Positions 50,150 to 58,520 of a DNA stretch of 64,000 nucleotides are shown here, one piece after another. The position numbers and the translations under genes were made by a program. Positions within the stretch are counted from its first letter, which is position 1. Each line of letters begins with the position of its first letter. The notes under the pieces were generated by a model that saw only the letters and a program-made list of their open reading frames with translations, searched no databases and was not told the origin of the DNA. The stretch is from Geodermatophilaceae bacterium (lineage in GTDB: Bacteria > Actinomycetota > Actinomycetes > Mycobacteriales > Geodermatophilaceae), in the NCBI GenBank assembly GCA_013812145.1, contig JACCTY010000098.1, forward strand, positions 19,044 to 83,043, in the 5' to 3' direction.

Positions 50150-51031
50150 TCAGTCCTCGTTGCCCATCGACAGACCGGGCAGCCGCACGCTGATCCGGCC
50201 GTCCTCGATGCGGACCTGCAGGGCCGGCTGGCCCGCTGTCGCCGGGCCGTGGACGACCTCGCCGTCATCGACCCGGAACGTGCTTGCGTGCCATGGGCAG
50301 GTGATGCACTCGCGGCCGTTCTCCGTGCTCAGCTGACCCTCGTGCAGGGGACCGGAAGCGTGACTGCACCGATCGATCAGAACGTGCACCCGTTGAGCTC
50401 GTCGGAGCACGAACAGCTTCACCTCGTCGATGCTGCGTTGCGCCGGCTGACCGTCCGGGAGTTCGCTCAGCAGACCCAGGTCGGACCATCCCGGCGGCGC
50501 GATCTCGGCGTGGGCGACCGCATGGCTGGGTCCGGCGGCCTGCCGGTAGGCGAGATGCCCTCCGACGGTTGCCGATGCTCCGGCCAGCGCGTAGGCGGAG
50601 TACGCCAGCGCCCGGCCGAGCCCGTGCCTGGATCGGCTGCGGGCGATCAGAGCGCCGCCGTACAGGCCCAGCGCGGCGACGTTGCCCATCGCGTGAGCCA
50701 GGCCGGTCCGCTGCTGTTGGGCGTCTTGCTGCGACCAGTCGGCAACGCCCGCGGCTGCGGCCGGAACCGCACCGACCATGCCCACCCCGATGAGCAGTGT
50801 CGCCGCTGGCCGGGCGGCAGGGATCGCGTCCAGGATCGCCGCCGAGGTCCACGCGCCGACCGGTACCTGCACGAGGACCGGATGCAATGGGTGTCCGAGC
50901 CAGACGCCGTGAAGCGCGTCGGTGACACGACGGTTCGCCAACGCCTTTTCCACGAACGGTTTGATCTTGGCGCCCACCGCGTCCAGCGGAGCCGCGTCCT
51001 CGAGCCTGGCGATCTGGTTGAACGGCCACAT
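50150..51031 (-). CDS. DUF2231 membrane protein fused to a Rieske [2Fe-2S] domain
   Basis: 293 residues. The N-terminal 160 residues form a DUF2231 membrane domain with the WLGHPLHPVLVQVPVGAW motif and four helices. The C-terminal 110 residues are a Rieske ferredoxin: C-S-H in DRCSHASGPLHEG and C-P-W-H in CITCPWHASTF bind the cluster. Redox partner unknown. The ATG uses the last base of the upstream gene's TGA (TGATG), so translation is coupled. Confidence 0.88.
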   Translation of the reverse strand: MWPFNQIARLEDAAPLDAVGAKIKPFVEKALANRRVTDALHGVWLGHPLHPVLVQVPVGAWTSAAILDAIPAARPAATLLIGVGMVGAVPAAAAGVADWSQQDAQQQRTGLAHAMGNVAALGLYGGALIARSRSRHGLGRALAYSAYALAGASATVGGHLAYRQAAGPSHAVAHAEIAPPGWSDLGLLSELPDGQPAQRSIDEVKLFVLRRAQRVHVLIDRCSHASGPLHEGQLSTENGRECITCPWHASTFRVDDGEVVHGPATAGQPALQVRIEDGRISVRLPGLSMGNED

Positions 51032-51438
51032 CAGAAGCGGCGCTCCTCGGCCGGGTGGCCGAGCGCCCGCCACACGTCCCCGATCGAGGCGAACGTCTGG
51101 CCGGCCGGCAGGTTCTGGACATCGGCCAGGACCCGATCCGGCGCGTTCGCGTCACGGGCCGCGGCCAGGAGGCCGTCCCGGTCGTTGGGGAACGCCGTCC
51201 GCCGAAGCGTCTCGGCGAGTTCACTGCGCTGGGTCACCTCTGCACCGGACATACCGGCTGGCGTCCCCCCGACCATGCTGTCCTCGGGGGCACGGTCGAT
51301 GTCGGGCTCGTCGTCCGCCGGTGGCTCAGGGTCTTTGAAGTCCTCGGCGTGAGTGCTGCGCCCCGACCGGATCATTCCCGCCACGTCGCCTTGGAGGGCA
51401 TCGTCGCGGATGGCCGAGTGCTTGCTGCTGCGCTCCAT
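51031..51438 (-). CDS. DUF2795 family protein
   Basis: 135 residues, charged throughout. The C-terminal domain (ELAETLRRTAFPNDRDGLLA, then LPAGQTFASIGDVWRALG) is DUF2795, a small helical domain of unknown function. It is coupled by shared TGATG junctions to both neighbours, forming channel - DUF2795 - Rieske. Confidence 0.83.
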   Translation of the reverse strand: MERSSKHSAIRDDALQGDVAGMIRSGRSTHAEDFKDPEPPADDEPDIDRAPEDSMVGGTPAGMSGAEVTQRSELAETLRRTAFPNDRDGLLAAARDANAPDRVLADVQNLPAGQTFASIGDVWRALGHPAEERRF

Positions 51439-52382
51439 CAGCGGCCCGGGTCATACGGCGGTTGCCCGGGGGGCTGCTGGTAGGGCGGCTGGCCCTGCCA
51501 CGGCTGCTGCTGCGGATACGGCTGCTGCTGGCCGTAGCCCTGCTCCGGTGGTGGCGGCGGCGGGTACTGGTGCTGCTCCTGCGGCTGCTGCTGGTACGGC
51601 GGCTGCAGGTGCGGCTGTTGCTGGGTCGAGCCACTACGCCCATCGGGTTGCTGCTGTCCCTGATTCTGCATCATGTCCCTGGCCTGGCCGGCCTGCTCCC
51701 TGATACTGGGTGCGTTGCGGACCTCCTCGGCCACCTTCGGCTTCTCTTCGTCGTAGCGGGCCAGCGTCTGCTCCCAGCGCGCGGTCATCGGCTTGATGCC
51801 CCCACCACCGACGGCGACGATGACCACACCCACGATGGCGACCAGGAACGCATACAGGACGGCGTTGACGACGTTCGTCGCGATCTCCAACTGATTCAGC
51901 GCGGCGATCACGCCCAGGGCGAGGATCAGCGCCGACACCGCGTTGGCGATGATCCTCCCGTAGGACAACCCGCCGAGGCTGTTCTGGATCAGCCCCTTGG
52001 CGCCGGCCGCGATAGCGGAGGCGATGACGAGGATCAGGATCGCGACGAAGACCTTGGGCAGGTACGCGATGACCGCGACCAGGTAGTCGCTGATCGGGTT
52101 GGGTCCGAAGACCCCGAACGCGGTGCTGAGGACGAACAGCATGATCGCGTAGAACACGATCCGGCCGAGGATCGACGAGGCGTCGTACTGGGACCGTGCG
52201 AGGACCTGTTTGACTCCGCCGCGCTCCACCAGGCGGTCGAATCCGACCCGCTCCAGCACCTTGTTCAGGATCTTCTCGATCGCTTTGGCCACGATGTAGC
52301 CGATGATCAGGATCAGCAGGAACCCGAGCAGCCTCGGCAAGAAGGCGACTACATCGTCCAGGGCGTTTTCGAGCGCGTCCAC
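51438..52382 (-). CDS. TM-helix repeat (mechanosensitive channel-like) membrane protein with Gln/Pro tail
   Basis: 314 residues. The first 200 carry conserved TM-helix repeats (PF05552 type): LPRLLGFLLILIIGYIVAKAIEKIL and a second YLPKVFVAILILVIASAIAAGAKG, quoted in part, with four to five helices. The last 90 residues are a low-complexity Gln/Pro/Tyr tail. No MscS pore domain is visible. Its promoter region contains a hairpin from the PRC-barrel gene. Confidence 0.83.
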   Translation of the reverse strand: MDALENALDDVVAFLPRLLGFLLILIIGYIVAKAIEKILNKVLERVGFDRLVERGGVKQVLARSQYDASSILGRIVFYAIMLFVLSTAFGVFGPNPISDYLVAVIAYLPKVFVAILILVIASAIAAGAKGLIQNSLGGLSYGRIIANAVSALILALGVIAALNQLEIATNVVNAVLYAFLVAIVGVVIVAVGGGGIKPMTARWEQTLARYDEEKPKVAEEVRNAPSIREQAGQARDMMQNQGQQQPDGRSGSTQQQPHLQPPYQQQPQEQHQYPPPPPPEQGYGQQQPYPQQQPWQGQPPYQQPPGQPPYDPGR

Positions 52383-52400
52383 GTCTTCCCCATTCGTCGG

Positions 52401-52448
52401 CGGGCATGATCAGCCGGAACTTACCCGGTCTCGCTGAAATCATGCCCG
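52401..52448. terminator. Hairpin between the PRC-barrel and TM-helix genes
   Basis: CGGGCATGAT at 52401-52410 pairs exactly with ATCATGCCCG at 52439-52448; inside is a smaller CCGG repeat. It lies just after the PRC-barrel stop on the minus strand, before the ATG of the channel gene. Confidence 0.65.
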
Positions 52449-52469
52449 TCGGCGAGCGACAGTGAGGGG

Positions 52470-53216
52470 TTATCGCGCGGGCGGTTCGGTGCCCGACTCG
52501 TCAGGGCGACTCGGGTCCGTACCCGAATCAGCGTCCGGGTCACTTTCGAGGATGTACTCCTCGCGAACGACCGGCACGGTGATCTGCTGCTGCTCGGTGA
52601 CCAGGTGTCGGCGCAGCCTGAGCCCGGGCGGGGGCTGACCGCCCTGCTCCTCAGCCGACCTCCCGGATGCCCCTTCGGCCGGCCTGGATGAGTCCGCGGG
52701 CGGTGCGGGTGGGTACGACGGCGCAGCACCGCTGTCCGCCGAGGACGCCGGGCTGCCCGCCGGAGACACCGGCAGAGCCGCCGTCGGCTCCACTGTCGAC
52801 TCCCGGTCCGCCGCAGCGCCGGAGTCCGTCACGGGCGGCGGGTATTGCCCCGGGCCGGTGTCATCGACGCCGTCGGTGTCGTCGGCATCGTCGGCATCGT
52901 CGTGACTCAAGCCGTAGTGCTGGTAGAGCTGCCGCTCCTCCTCCAGGCTGAGATGGCCGGAGTCGGGATCGACGTGCGGGGCGTTCTTGACCGCGTCCTT
53001 GCCGATCGGGACGGTCAACTGCTCACCTTCCAGCCGGGCCTGGGCCAGCGGAAGGAAACTCTCCTTGGTGCCGAACAATCCGGTATGGACCGTCACCCAT
53101 TCCGGCTCGCCGCTTCGATCATCCAGGTAGACCCGGCCGACCCGGCCGATCTTGTTTCCCTCGGTGTCATACACGGTCGCGTTGAGCAGGTCATCCCCGC
53201 TTGCCTGGTCCAGCAT
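52470..53216 (-). CDS. PRC-barrel domain protein with DUF2382-like C-terminus
   Basis: 248 residues. A PRC-barrel covers about 10-85 (NATVYDTEGNKIGRVGRVYL, EWVTVHTGLFGTKESFLPL). A long acidic, Pro/Ser-rich linker follows, and the end (RLRRHLVTEQQQITVPVVREEY) matches the DUF2382 strand pattern. This layout is typical of actinobacterial stress proteins. AGGAGGAC is upstream of the ATG. Confidence 0.88.
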   Translation of the reverse strand: MLDQASGDDLLNATVYDTEGNKIGRVGRVYLDDRSGEPEWVTVHTGLFGTKESFLPLAQARLEGEQLTVPIGKDAVKNAPHVDPDSGHLSLEEERQLYQHYGLSHDDADDADDTDGVDDTGPGQYPPPVTDSGAAADRESTVEPTAALPVSPAGSPASSADSGAAPSYPPAPPADSSRPAEGASGRSAEEQGGQPPPGLRLRRHLVTEQQQITVPVVREEYILESDPDADSGTDPSRPDESGTEPPAR

Positions 53217-53372
53217 GGTGTCCTCCTGTGATCGCAGCTGTGCCCCTCATGCTGCCGTATACCAGCCAGGGTCGGCATCTTTCGTACCGAGTTGGTTACT
53301 GCTCGCGCCATGACCGGATAATTCCCGACACGACCTATCCCGGTACCGCGTAACCAAGCCAGGAGGTGCTCC

Positions 53373-53783
53373 GTGCCCGCGAAGAAGGACATGCCCTCGA
53401 CCCTGCAGCGGTCAGGAAAGAAGGCCCAGGAGACGTGGGGGAAGACGCACGACTCGGCTGTGGACCAGTACGGCGAGGGAGAACGGGCTCATCGGACTGC
53501 GTTTTCCGCCCTCAAACACACACACGGGAAGGTCGGCGACCACTGGGAGCCGAAGGGTCACAAAGGCCCGTCCGATCCGCAGGCGGCGCAACAAGGCCGG
53601 GCCAGCCGTGAGCGGCCTCGCTCGACGTACGGCGGGGTCGACGGCAACGCGACCAAGGCGCACCTGCTCGGCATCGCCAAGAGGCTGAACATCCGCGGTC
53701 GCAGCCGGATGACAAAGGACGAGTTGATCACCGCGATCGACAAGGCCAACACGCGCGCAACCGCGGCCGCGCGGAGCAGCTAG
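53373..53783 (+). CDS. ChaB-like protein with Rho-N-type domain
   Basis: 136 residues, basic. The N-terminal 60 residues (MPSTLQRSGKKAQETWGKTH, AFSALKHTHGKV) form a ChaB domain; the last 45 (KAHLLGIAKRLNIRGRSRMT, then KDELITAIDKAN) look like a Rho N-terminal/SAP-type nucleic-acid-binding domain. It begins with GTG after a good AGGAGG. It is divergent from the PRC-barrel gene. Confidence 0.83.
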   Translation: MPAKKDMPSTLQRSGKKAQETWGKTHDSAVDQYGEGERAHRTAFSALKHTHGKVGDHWEPKGHKGPSDPQAAQQGRASRERPRSTYGGVDGNATKAHLLGIAKRLNIRGRSRMTKDELITAIDKANTRATAAARSS

Positions 53784-53901
53784 CCTCGGGGGTACGGCGC
53801 TGCGCCTTTTTGGCATCGATCCCCATCGTCGGATCATCAGCTCATCTGCGTCGTTGCGCAGCCCGAGGAGTGGGCTGGCGCGGATCGGGCATAGTGAAGC
53901 C

Positions 53902-54363
53902 ATGACGCAGGTGACCCGTCACGTCGCGGTCCCGCCCGAGCGGGTCTTCGAGATTCTCGCGGACGGCTGGACGTACGCGAGCTGGGTGGTCGGCACGTCC
54001 TACATCCGCGCTGTCGATCCGCATTGGCCGGCAGCCGGCAGCCGAATCCACCACGCGGTGGGGCCGTATCCACTGGTGATCCGCGATACCACCACCGTGC
54101 GCGAACTCACGCCGGGTCGTCGGCTGCTGGTGCGGGTGCGGATCTGGCCGGTCGGTGAGGGCGATGTGGACTTCCAGGTCGACCCGGTCCCCGGCGGCAC
54201 GGGCAGCACCGTGACGCTGACCGAGACCGTCGTAGCCGGTCCGTGGCGGCTACTCGGACCCGTGACTGAGGCTTTGCTGCACGCTCGCAACGTCGCGACC
54301 CTGGAACGGCTGGCTGCCCTTGCCGAGCACCGGTCGGCACCGGGCCCGCGCCTGAGCAGCTAG
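53902..54363 (+). CDS. SRPBCC family protein
   Basis: 153 residues of the polyketide-cyclase/START-like fold: VAVPPERVFEILADGWTYASWVVGTS (cited by PPERVFEIL), DTTTVRELTPGRRLLVRVRI and a long C-terminal helix. Ligand unknown. ATG 53902 is the start; a plausible ribosome site (AGTGAAG) is seen. It shares the fold but little sequence with the SRPBCC at 39.4 kb. Confidence 0.83.
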   Translation: MTQVTRHVAVPPERVFEILADGWTYASWVVGTSYIRAVDPHWPAAGSRIHHAVGPYPLVIRDTTTVRELTPGRRLLVRVRIWPVGEGDVDFQVDPVPGGTGSTVTLTETVVAGPWRLLGPVTEALLHARNVATLERLAALAEHRSAPGPRLSS

Positions 54364-54403
54364 TGGTCAGGACCGTAGGTTCGTCGGGTTGGCCGTCGCC
54401 GAG

Positions 54404-54535
54404 GCCCGGTGAGCCCGTTCTTGCAGGGTGTTCGCCGCGGTGGCACCTGTTGGTCCTTTGCCCGGTAGTCGGCCGGATGGCCGGCATCCCAAGCATTGGG
54501 CCGAAAAGTGCCACCCGAAGACGCCCTCGAATGCG
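54404..54535. repeat. Inverted copy of the 19.7-kb intergenic repeat
   Basis: Between the SRPBCC and the oxidoreductase genes, bases 54404-54513 match the reverse complement of about 19695-19790: GAGCCCGTTCTTGCAGGGTG, GGTGGCAC, TTGGTCCTTTGCCCGG and GGGCCGAAAAGTGCCAC. The piece GACGCCCTCGAATGCGCCG is in direct orientation relative to 19813. The rest of this 237-bp gap holds no gene. Confidence 0.75.
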
Positions 54536-54600
54536 CCGCCGCCTTCACCTCAGTGACGACCAAGCTTGAACTAACCGCGACGAACTTCGGTCCTGAGCAG

Positions 54601-56211
54601 CTAGCGGTACAGCCGCCGCAGCGCCCAGTCCGTCCCCGCCGCCTTGACGGCTCCGTGCGGGCGGCAGCGGCGTAGCGCCACCGTCGCCGCATTGCACCCG
54701 GGGGCGCCGTGCACACCCCCCATGGGGTAGGCAGAGGAGCTGGCGAGATACAACGCCCGCACGGGCGTCTCCGGTCGCCCGAAACCGGGAACCGGCCGGA
54801 AGATCAGTTGCTGGTGCAGCGCCGCCGTACCGCCGTTGATGGCGCCGCCGACGAGGCTCGGATCACCGCGTTCGAGATCCTGCGGCCCGGCTACGTGCCG
54901 GCCGACGATGAGCTGGCCGAACCCTGGCGCGGCCTGCTCGAGCACCGCCTCCATCCGGTCGACCTGCTCGGCTACCACGTCGGCTGACAACTCGGCCCGC
55001 CAGGGAACGTGCGTGTAACCCCAGGCCACCTCCGCACCCGGCGGGCAGCGGGAGGGGTCGGCCGCGGCCATCTGCCCGAAGAGCAGGAACGGTTTTGTCG
55101 GCACGGTGCGGGTCGCCAAATCGGCCGCATAGCGGGTCAGGCCGTCCATGTCCCCGCCGAGATGCACGGTGCCGGACTCGGCGACGGCCGGATCAGACCA
55201 CGGCACCGGAGCGGACAGCGCCCAGTCGACCTTGATCGTGGCGTGGTCCCATTCGAAGTTGTCAAGGTCCTGCAGCAACCGGCGCGGCAGGTGCTCGCTG
55301 GCGACCAGCCGCTCATACAGGATCGGGGCCGGCACGTCGGCGAGGACGGCCCGCCCCGCTCGCACCTCCTCGCCGTCCGACGTGCGTACGCCGCAGGCCC
55401 GACCGTCGCGCACGATCACCGAGCGGACCGGGATCGAGCAGTGCAGCTCGCCACCACGGGCCCGAAGCCGGGCCACCAGCGCGTCGACGATCCGCTCCGA
55501 GCCACCTTCGGGGACGGGGAATCCGACCTGCTGGCCGAGCATGGCCAGCAGCCAACCGAACACCCCACTGATCGCACTCTCCGGTGCCAGGTCGGTGTGC
55601 AACGTGTTCCCGGCCAGCAGCAGCCGAGCCCCGTCGCCGCCGAAGCGCTCCTCCCCGAGCCGGCGGACCGGCAGCAGGGCGAAGCGCAGGAACCGGATCA
55701 ATTCGGCGCTGGAGCCCAGTGCCCGCAGCAGCCCGAGCGACGGTCGTACCGGCGGGAACGGCCGGAACAGCGCCTCGATCAGCTGAGGCCCGATCCGCAG
55801 CCATTCGTCGTACATCGCCCGCCAGGCCTCGCCGTCCCCGCGCCCGAACGTCTCCACACAGGCCGCGGTCTTGTCGACGTCGGGGTACAGCGTGGCTGTA
55901 CGTCCGTCCGGAAGAACGTGGGACAGCACGCTGGGGCTGCGTCGCCAGCGCAGGCCGTGCTCCGGCAGGTCCAACGAGCGGAGGACCGGTGAGGCGAAGC
56001 CCAACGGATAAAAGGCGCTGTAGAGATCGCTGTGAAACCCAGGGGCGGCGACCTCGGCGGTCCGGATCGCTCCACCGGGGCTGGGCGTGGCCTCCAGTAC
56101 GACGACGCGCCAACCGGCATCGACCAGGAGGTTGGCCGCCACCAGCCCGTTGTGACCGGCGCCGATGACGACGGCGTCGGCACCGGTCGCAACGGGCTGG
56201 CTCACCGTCAC
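54601..56211 (-). CDS. Phytoene dehydrogenase-like FAD oxidoreductase
   Basis: 536 residues. The N-terminal FAD-binding VVIGAGHNGLVAANLLVDAG and the GGAIRTAEV loop are typical of CrtI-like NAD(P)/FAD-binding proteins; the C-terminal end has the SSSAYPMGGVHGAPGCNAA signature. The substrate is not known; the group includes many non-carotenoid enzymes. No other carotenoid gene is adjacent, though idi is 4.5 kb away. Confidence 0.87.
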   Translation of the reverse strand: MTVSQPVATGADAVVIGAGHNGLVAANLLVDAGWRVVVLEATPSPGGAIRTAEVAAPGFHSDLYSAFYPLGFASPVLRSLDLPEHGLRWRRSPSVLSHVLPDGRTATLYPDVDKTAACVETFGRGDGEAWRAMYDEWLRIGPQLIEALFRPFPPVRPSLGLLRALGSSAELIRFLRFALLPVRRLGEERFGGDGARLLLAGNTLHTDLAPESAISGVFGWLLAMLGQQVGFPVPEGGSERIVDALVARLRARGGELHCSIPVRSVIVRDGRACGVRTSDGEEVRAGRAVLADVPAPILYERLVASEHLPRRLLQDLDNFEWDHATIKVDWALSAPVPWSDPAVAESGTVHLGGDMDGLTRYAADLATRTVPTKPFLLFGQMAAADPSRCPPGAEVAWGYTHVPWRAELSADVVAEQVDRMEAVLEQAAPGFGQLIVGRHVAGPQDLERGDPSLVGGAINGGTAALHQQLIFRPVPGFGRPETPVRALYLASSSAYPMGGVHGAPGCNAATVALRRCRPHGAVKAAGTDWALRRLYR

Positions 56212-56229
56212 AGTCTGGGGGTCAGACCC

Positions 56230-57042
56230 TCAGGCGTCGAGCAGCATCCCCTTGCGGAGATGAGTCAAGGAGCGGGACAGCAGCCGCGACACGTGCATCT
56301 GGGAGATGCCCACCCGCTCCGCGATCTGGGACTGGGTCATGTTGCCGTAGAAGCGCATCGCGATGATCCGGCGCTGGCGCGGCGGTAGTTCCTCGATCAG
56401 CGGACGCAGCGACTCGCGGTCCTCCACCGACTGGATGCCCTTGTCCGCTTCCCCCAGGACGTCGGCCAGCGTGCTGTCGGCATCCTCGTCGCCCAGGGGC
56501 GCGGACAGGGACACCGCCGAGTAAGCCCGAGCCGAGAGCTGACATTCGCGGATCTCGTCTTCGGTCACTCCGAGGTAGTCGGCCAGGTCGGCATTGGTCG
56601 GCATCCGGCCAAGGCTTTGGGTCAGCGACATCGTGGCCTTGGTGACGTCGAGCTTCAGCTCCTTGAGCCGGCGCGGCACCCGCACGCTCCATCCCTTGTC
56701 GCGAAAGTGCCGCTTGATCTCGCCCACCATCGTGGGGATCGCGTAGCTGGTGAAGTCGACCCCCCGATCCGGGTCGAAGCCGTCGATGGCCTTGAGCAAG
56801 CCGACGACCGCCACCTGAACGAGGTCGTCGAGTGGCTCACCGCGGTTTCTGAAGCGACGCGCCAGGTGCTCGGCCAAGGACAGGTGGGTGCTGACGAGTT
56901 CCTCACGCACCGCGGCCGGTCGCCCGAGAATCGCAGAGGGACGGTTCAACTCGACAAGCAGGTCATGCACATGGGCGCGGTCTGCTTGTCGCTGTGTCGC
57001 CACCCCCTCGGCAACAATGGGCAGTTCATTGACAGCGGTCAT
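56230..57042 (-). CDS. SigF/SigB-family stress sigma factor
   Basis: A 270-residue type III sigma factor. Region 2 has PLDDLVQVAVVGLLKAIDGFDP and ATPMVGEIKRHFRD-type sequence (IPTMVGEIKRHFRDKGWSV); region 3 has LTQSLGRMPTNADLADYLGV and region 4 has LPPRQRRIIAMRFYGNMTQSQIAERVGISQMHVSRLLSR, cited in part. No anti-sigma gene is adjacent. ATG 57042 has AGGGAG six bases upstream; longer frames are unlikely. Confidence 0.92.
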   Translation of the reverse strand: MTAVNELPIVAEGVATQRQADRAHVHDLLVELNRPSAILGRPAAVREELVSTHLSLAEHLARRFRNRGEPLDDLVQVAVVGLLKAIDGFDPDRGVDFTSYAIPTMVGEIKRHFRDKGWSVRVPRRLKELKLDVTKATMSLTQSLGRMPTNADLADYLGVTEDEIRECQLSARAYSAVSLSAPLGDEDADSTLADVLGEADKGIQSVEDRESLRPLIEELPPRQRRIIAMRFYGNMTQSQIAERVGISQMHVSRLLSRSLTHLRKGMLLDA

Positions 57043-57387
57043 GAGCAACTCCCTGCAATCCGTCGATCCGATGGACAGCGGCAGCCCTCCGAGCACTCTC
57101 ACAGTGATCGGCTGCATCGCCCTGCTGGCTTCGGCGCTGCGTTGGCAGAGCCTTTTCCACCGGCCGCGTCATGACCGGGACCTAAGGGGCGTGATCACGA
57201 CCCCCGCGGCGACACTAACCCCGCCCGTCGCCCGGCCGCAAGGGTCCTGCGACAGAACGTTGGTCACCTTGCCATCCGACCGTGGAACGATGCAGCAGGC
57301 CGGGCTGCCACGGTGACACACATGAAAGTTTCCGATCCGACCGGCTCGGAACGTGTGTTTGGACGGCGTTAGGGCAAGGATGCACGC
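57043..57387. other. 345-bp divergent promoter region
   Basis: Between the sigma gene and the GPGG peptide gene. No convincing ORF is seen. A GTGT-N15-GGGCAA promoter-like element (57353-57377) faces the peptide gene, consistent with control by a SigF-like factor. A TGACACACATGAAAG stretch lies upstream of it. Confidence 0.4.
57353..57377 (+). promoter_or_regulatory. SigF/SigB-like promoter before GPGG micropeptide
   Basis: GTGT at 57353-57356, a 15-bp spacer and GGGCAA at 57372-57377. The start codon is only 10 bp further, so the mRNA may be leaderless. It resembles the element at 48946. Confidence 0.35.
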
Positions 57388-57531
57388 ATGGACACCATCC
57401 TCTGGATCATCGCCGTCATCCTCGTCATCGCGGGCATCGTGGCCCTGTTCCGCCGCGAGTTGCTCTGGGGAATCGTCTTGATCGTCGTCGGGCTCCTCGT
57501 GGGGCCGGGCGGCGTCAGCATCCTCAGCTGA
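57388..57531 (+). CDS. Hydrophobic GPGG micropeptide (47 aa)
   Basis: MDTILWIIAVILVIAGIVAL starts the peptide, then FRRELLWGIVLIVVGLLVGPGG and VSILS. Two membrane helices separated by a FRRE turn and the GPGG end are typical of small conserved actinobacterial membrane proteins of unknown function. It lies between the sigma factor and the ligase gene. Confidence 0.75.
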   Translation: MDTILWIIAVILVIAGIVALFRRELLWGIVLIVVGLLVGPGGVSILS

Positions 57532-57578
57532 GCTCCACAGAACGTCACGGGGCAGCTGCGCGTACGCCGCTGCGCCCC

Positions 57579-58520
57579 ATGCTGGCCACAGCTGCCGTGG
57601 CGCTGCCGCGCGAGGATCGGCTCTGGGGTTACGAGTTCAAGTGGGACGGGGTCCGGGCGCTTGGACACGTCAACAAGGGTCAGCTCATGTTGGTGAGCCG
57701 CAATGACCGCGACATCAGCGTCAGCTATCCCGAGGTGCTGGCCCTCGGCTCCGCGACGGCGATCGACGACTCAGTCGTGGACGGCGAGCTTGTCGCCTTC
57801 GACGCGGCGGGACGTCCGAGCTTCGGTGCCCTGCAGCAGCGCATGCACGTCACGGCCCGAACCTCGCTGATCCACCTTGTCGAGCAGGTACCCGTGACCT
57901 ACCTGCTCTTCGACGTGCTGTCCCTGCGGGGCCGGTCCTTGTTGTCGAAGCCCTACCGGTCTCGACGAGACGTCCTCGAGGCGCTGGATCTGCGTGGTCC
58001 CTCGTGGCAGACCCCGCCGCACTTCAGGGGCGGTGGCGCCGACGTCCTCGCGGCCAGCATCAGCAACGGCCTGGAGGGGGTCCTCGCCAAGCGGCTGGAC
58101 TCCACGTATCAGCCGGGCCAACGCTCGCCGTACTGGCTGAAGGTGAAGAACCTGCGCACGCAGGACGTCGTGGTCGGCGGCTGGAAGCCAGGACAGGGCC
58201 GACGGAGCGGATTGCCAGGCTCACTGCTGCTCGGCATACCCGGACCCGGCGGCCTGCAGTACGTCGGCAAGGTGGGAACCGGCTTCACCGACCGGGCCCT
58301 GGCAAGCATCGCCGGCATGCTGGCCGAACTGGCGGTCCCAGAATCGCCGTTCACCGAGGTGCCACGCGAGCACGCCCGGGATGCGCGATGGGTGCGTCCC
58401 ACGCTCGTCGGTGAGGTGGAGTTCGGTGAATGGACTCCGGAGGGCCGGCTCCGGCACCCGTCGTGGCGGGGGCTGCGTCAGGACGTGGCCGTGCAGGATG
58501 TACGGCGTGCCGAATTCTGA
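57579..58520 (+). CDS. ATP-dependent DNA ligase (LigD ligase domain)
   Basis: 313 residues. The nucleotidyltransferase motif is EFKWDGVRA with adenylated Lys21; DGELVAFDAAGRPSF, GLEGVLAKRLDSTY and SPYWLKVKN are the other ligase motifs, and the OB fold ends with TLVGEVEFGEWTPEGRLRHP. It corresponds to the LigD ligase domain only. The ATG at 57579 (preceded by LRP as in LigD proteins) may be slightly internal; no better start is visible. It overlaps the polymerase gene by 23 bp. Confidence 0.9.
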   Translation: MLATAAVALPREDRLWGYEFKWDGVRALGHVNKGQLMLVSRNDRDISVSYPEVLALGSATAIDDSVVDGELVAFDAAGRPSFGALQQRMHVTARTSLIHLVEQVPVTYLLFDVLSLRGRSLLSKPYRSRRDVLEALDLRGPSWQTPPHFRGGGADVLAASISNGLEGVLAKRLDSTYQPGQRSPYWLKVKNLRTQDVVVGGWKPGQGRRSGLPGSLLLGIPGPGGLQYVGKVGTGFTDRALASIAGMLAELAVPESPFTEVPREHARDARWVRPTLVGEVEFGEWTPEGRLRHPSWRGLRQDVAVQDVRRAEF

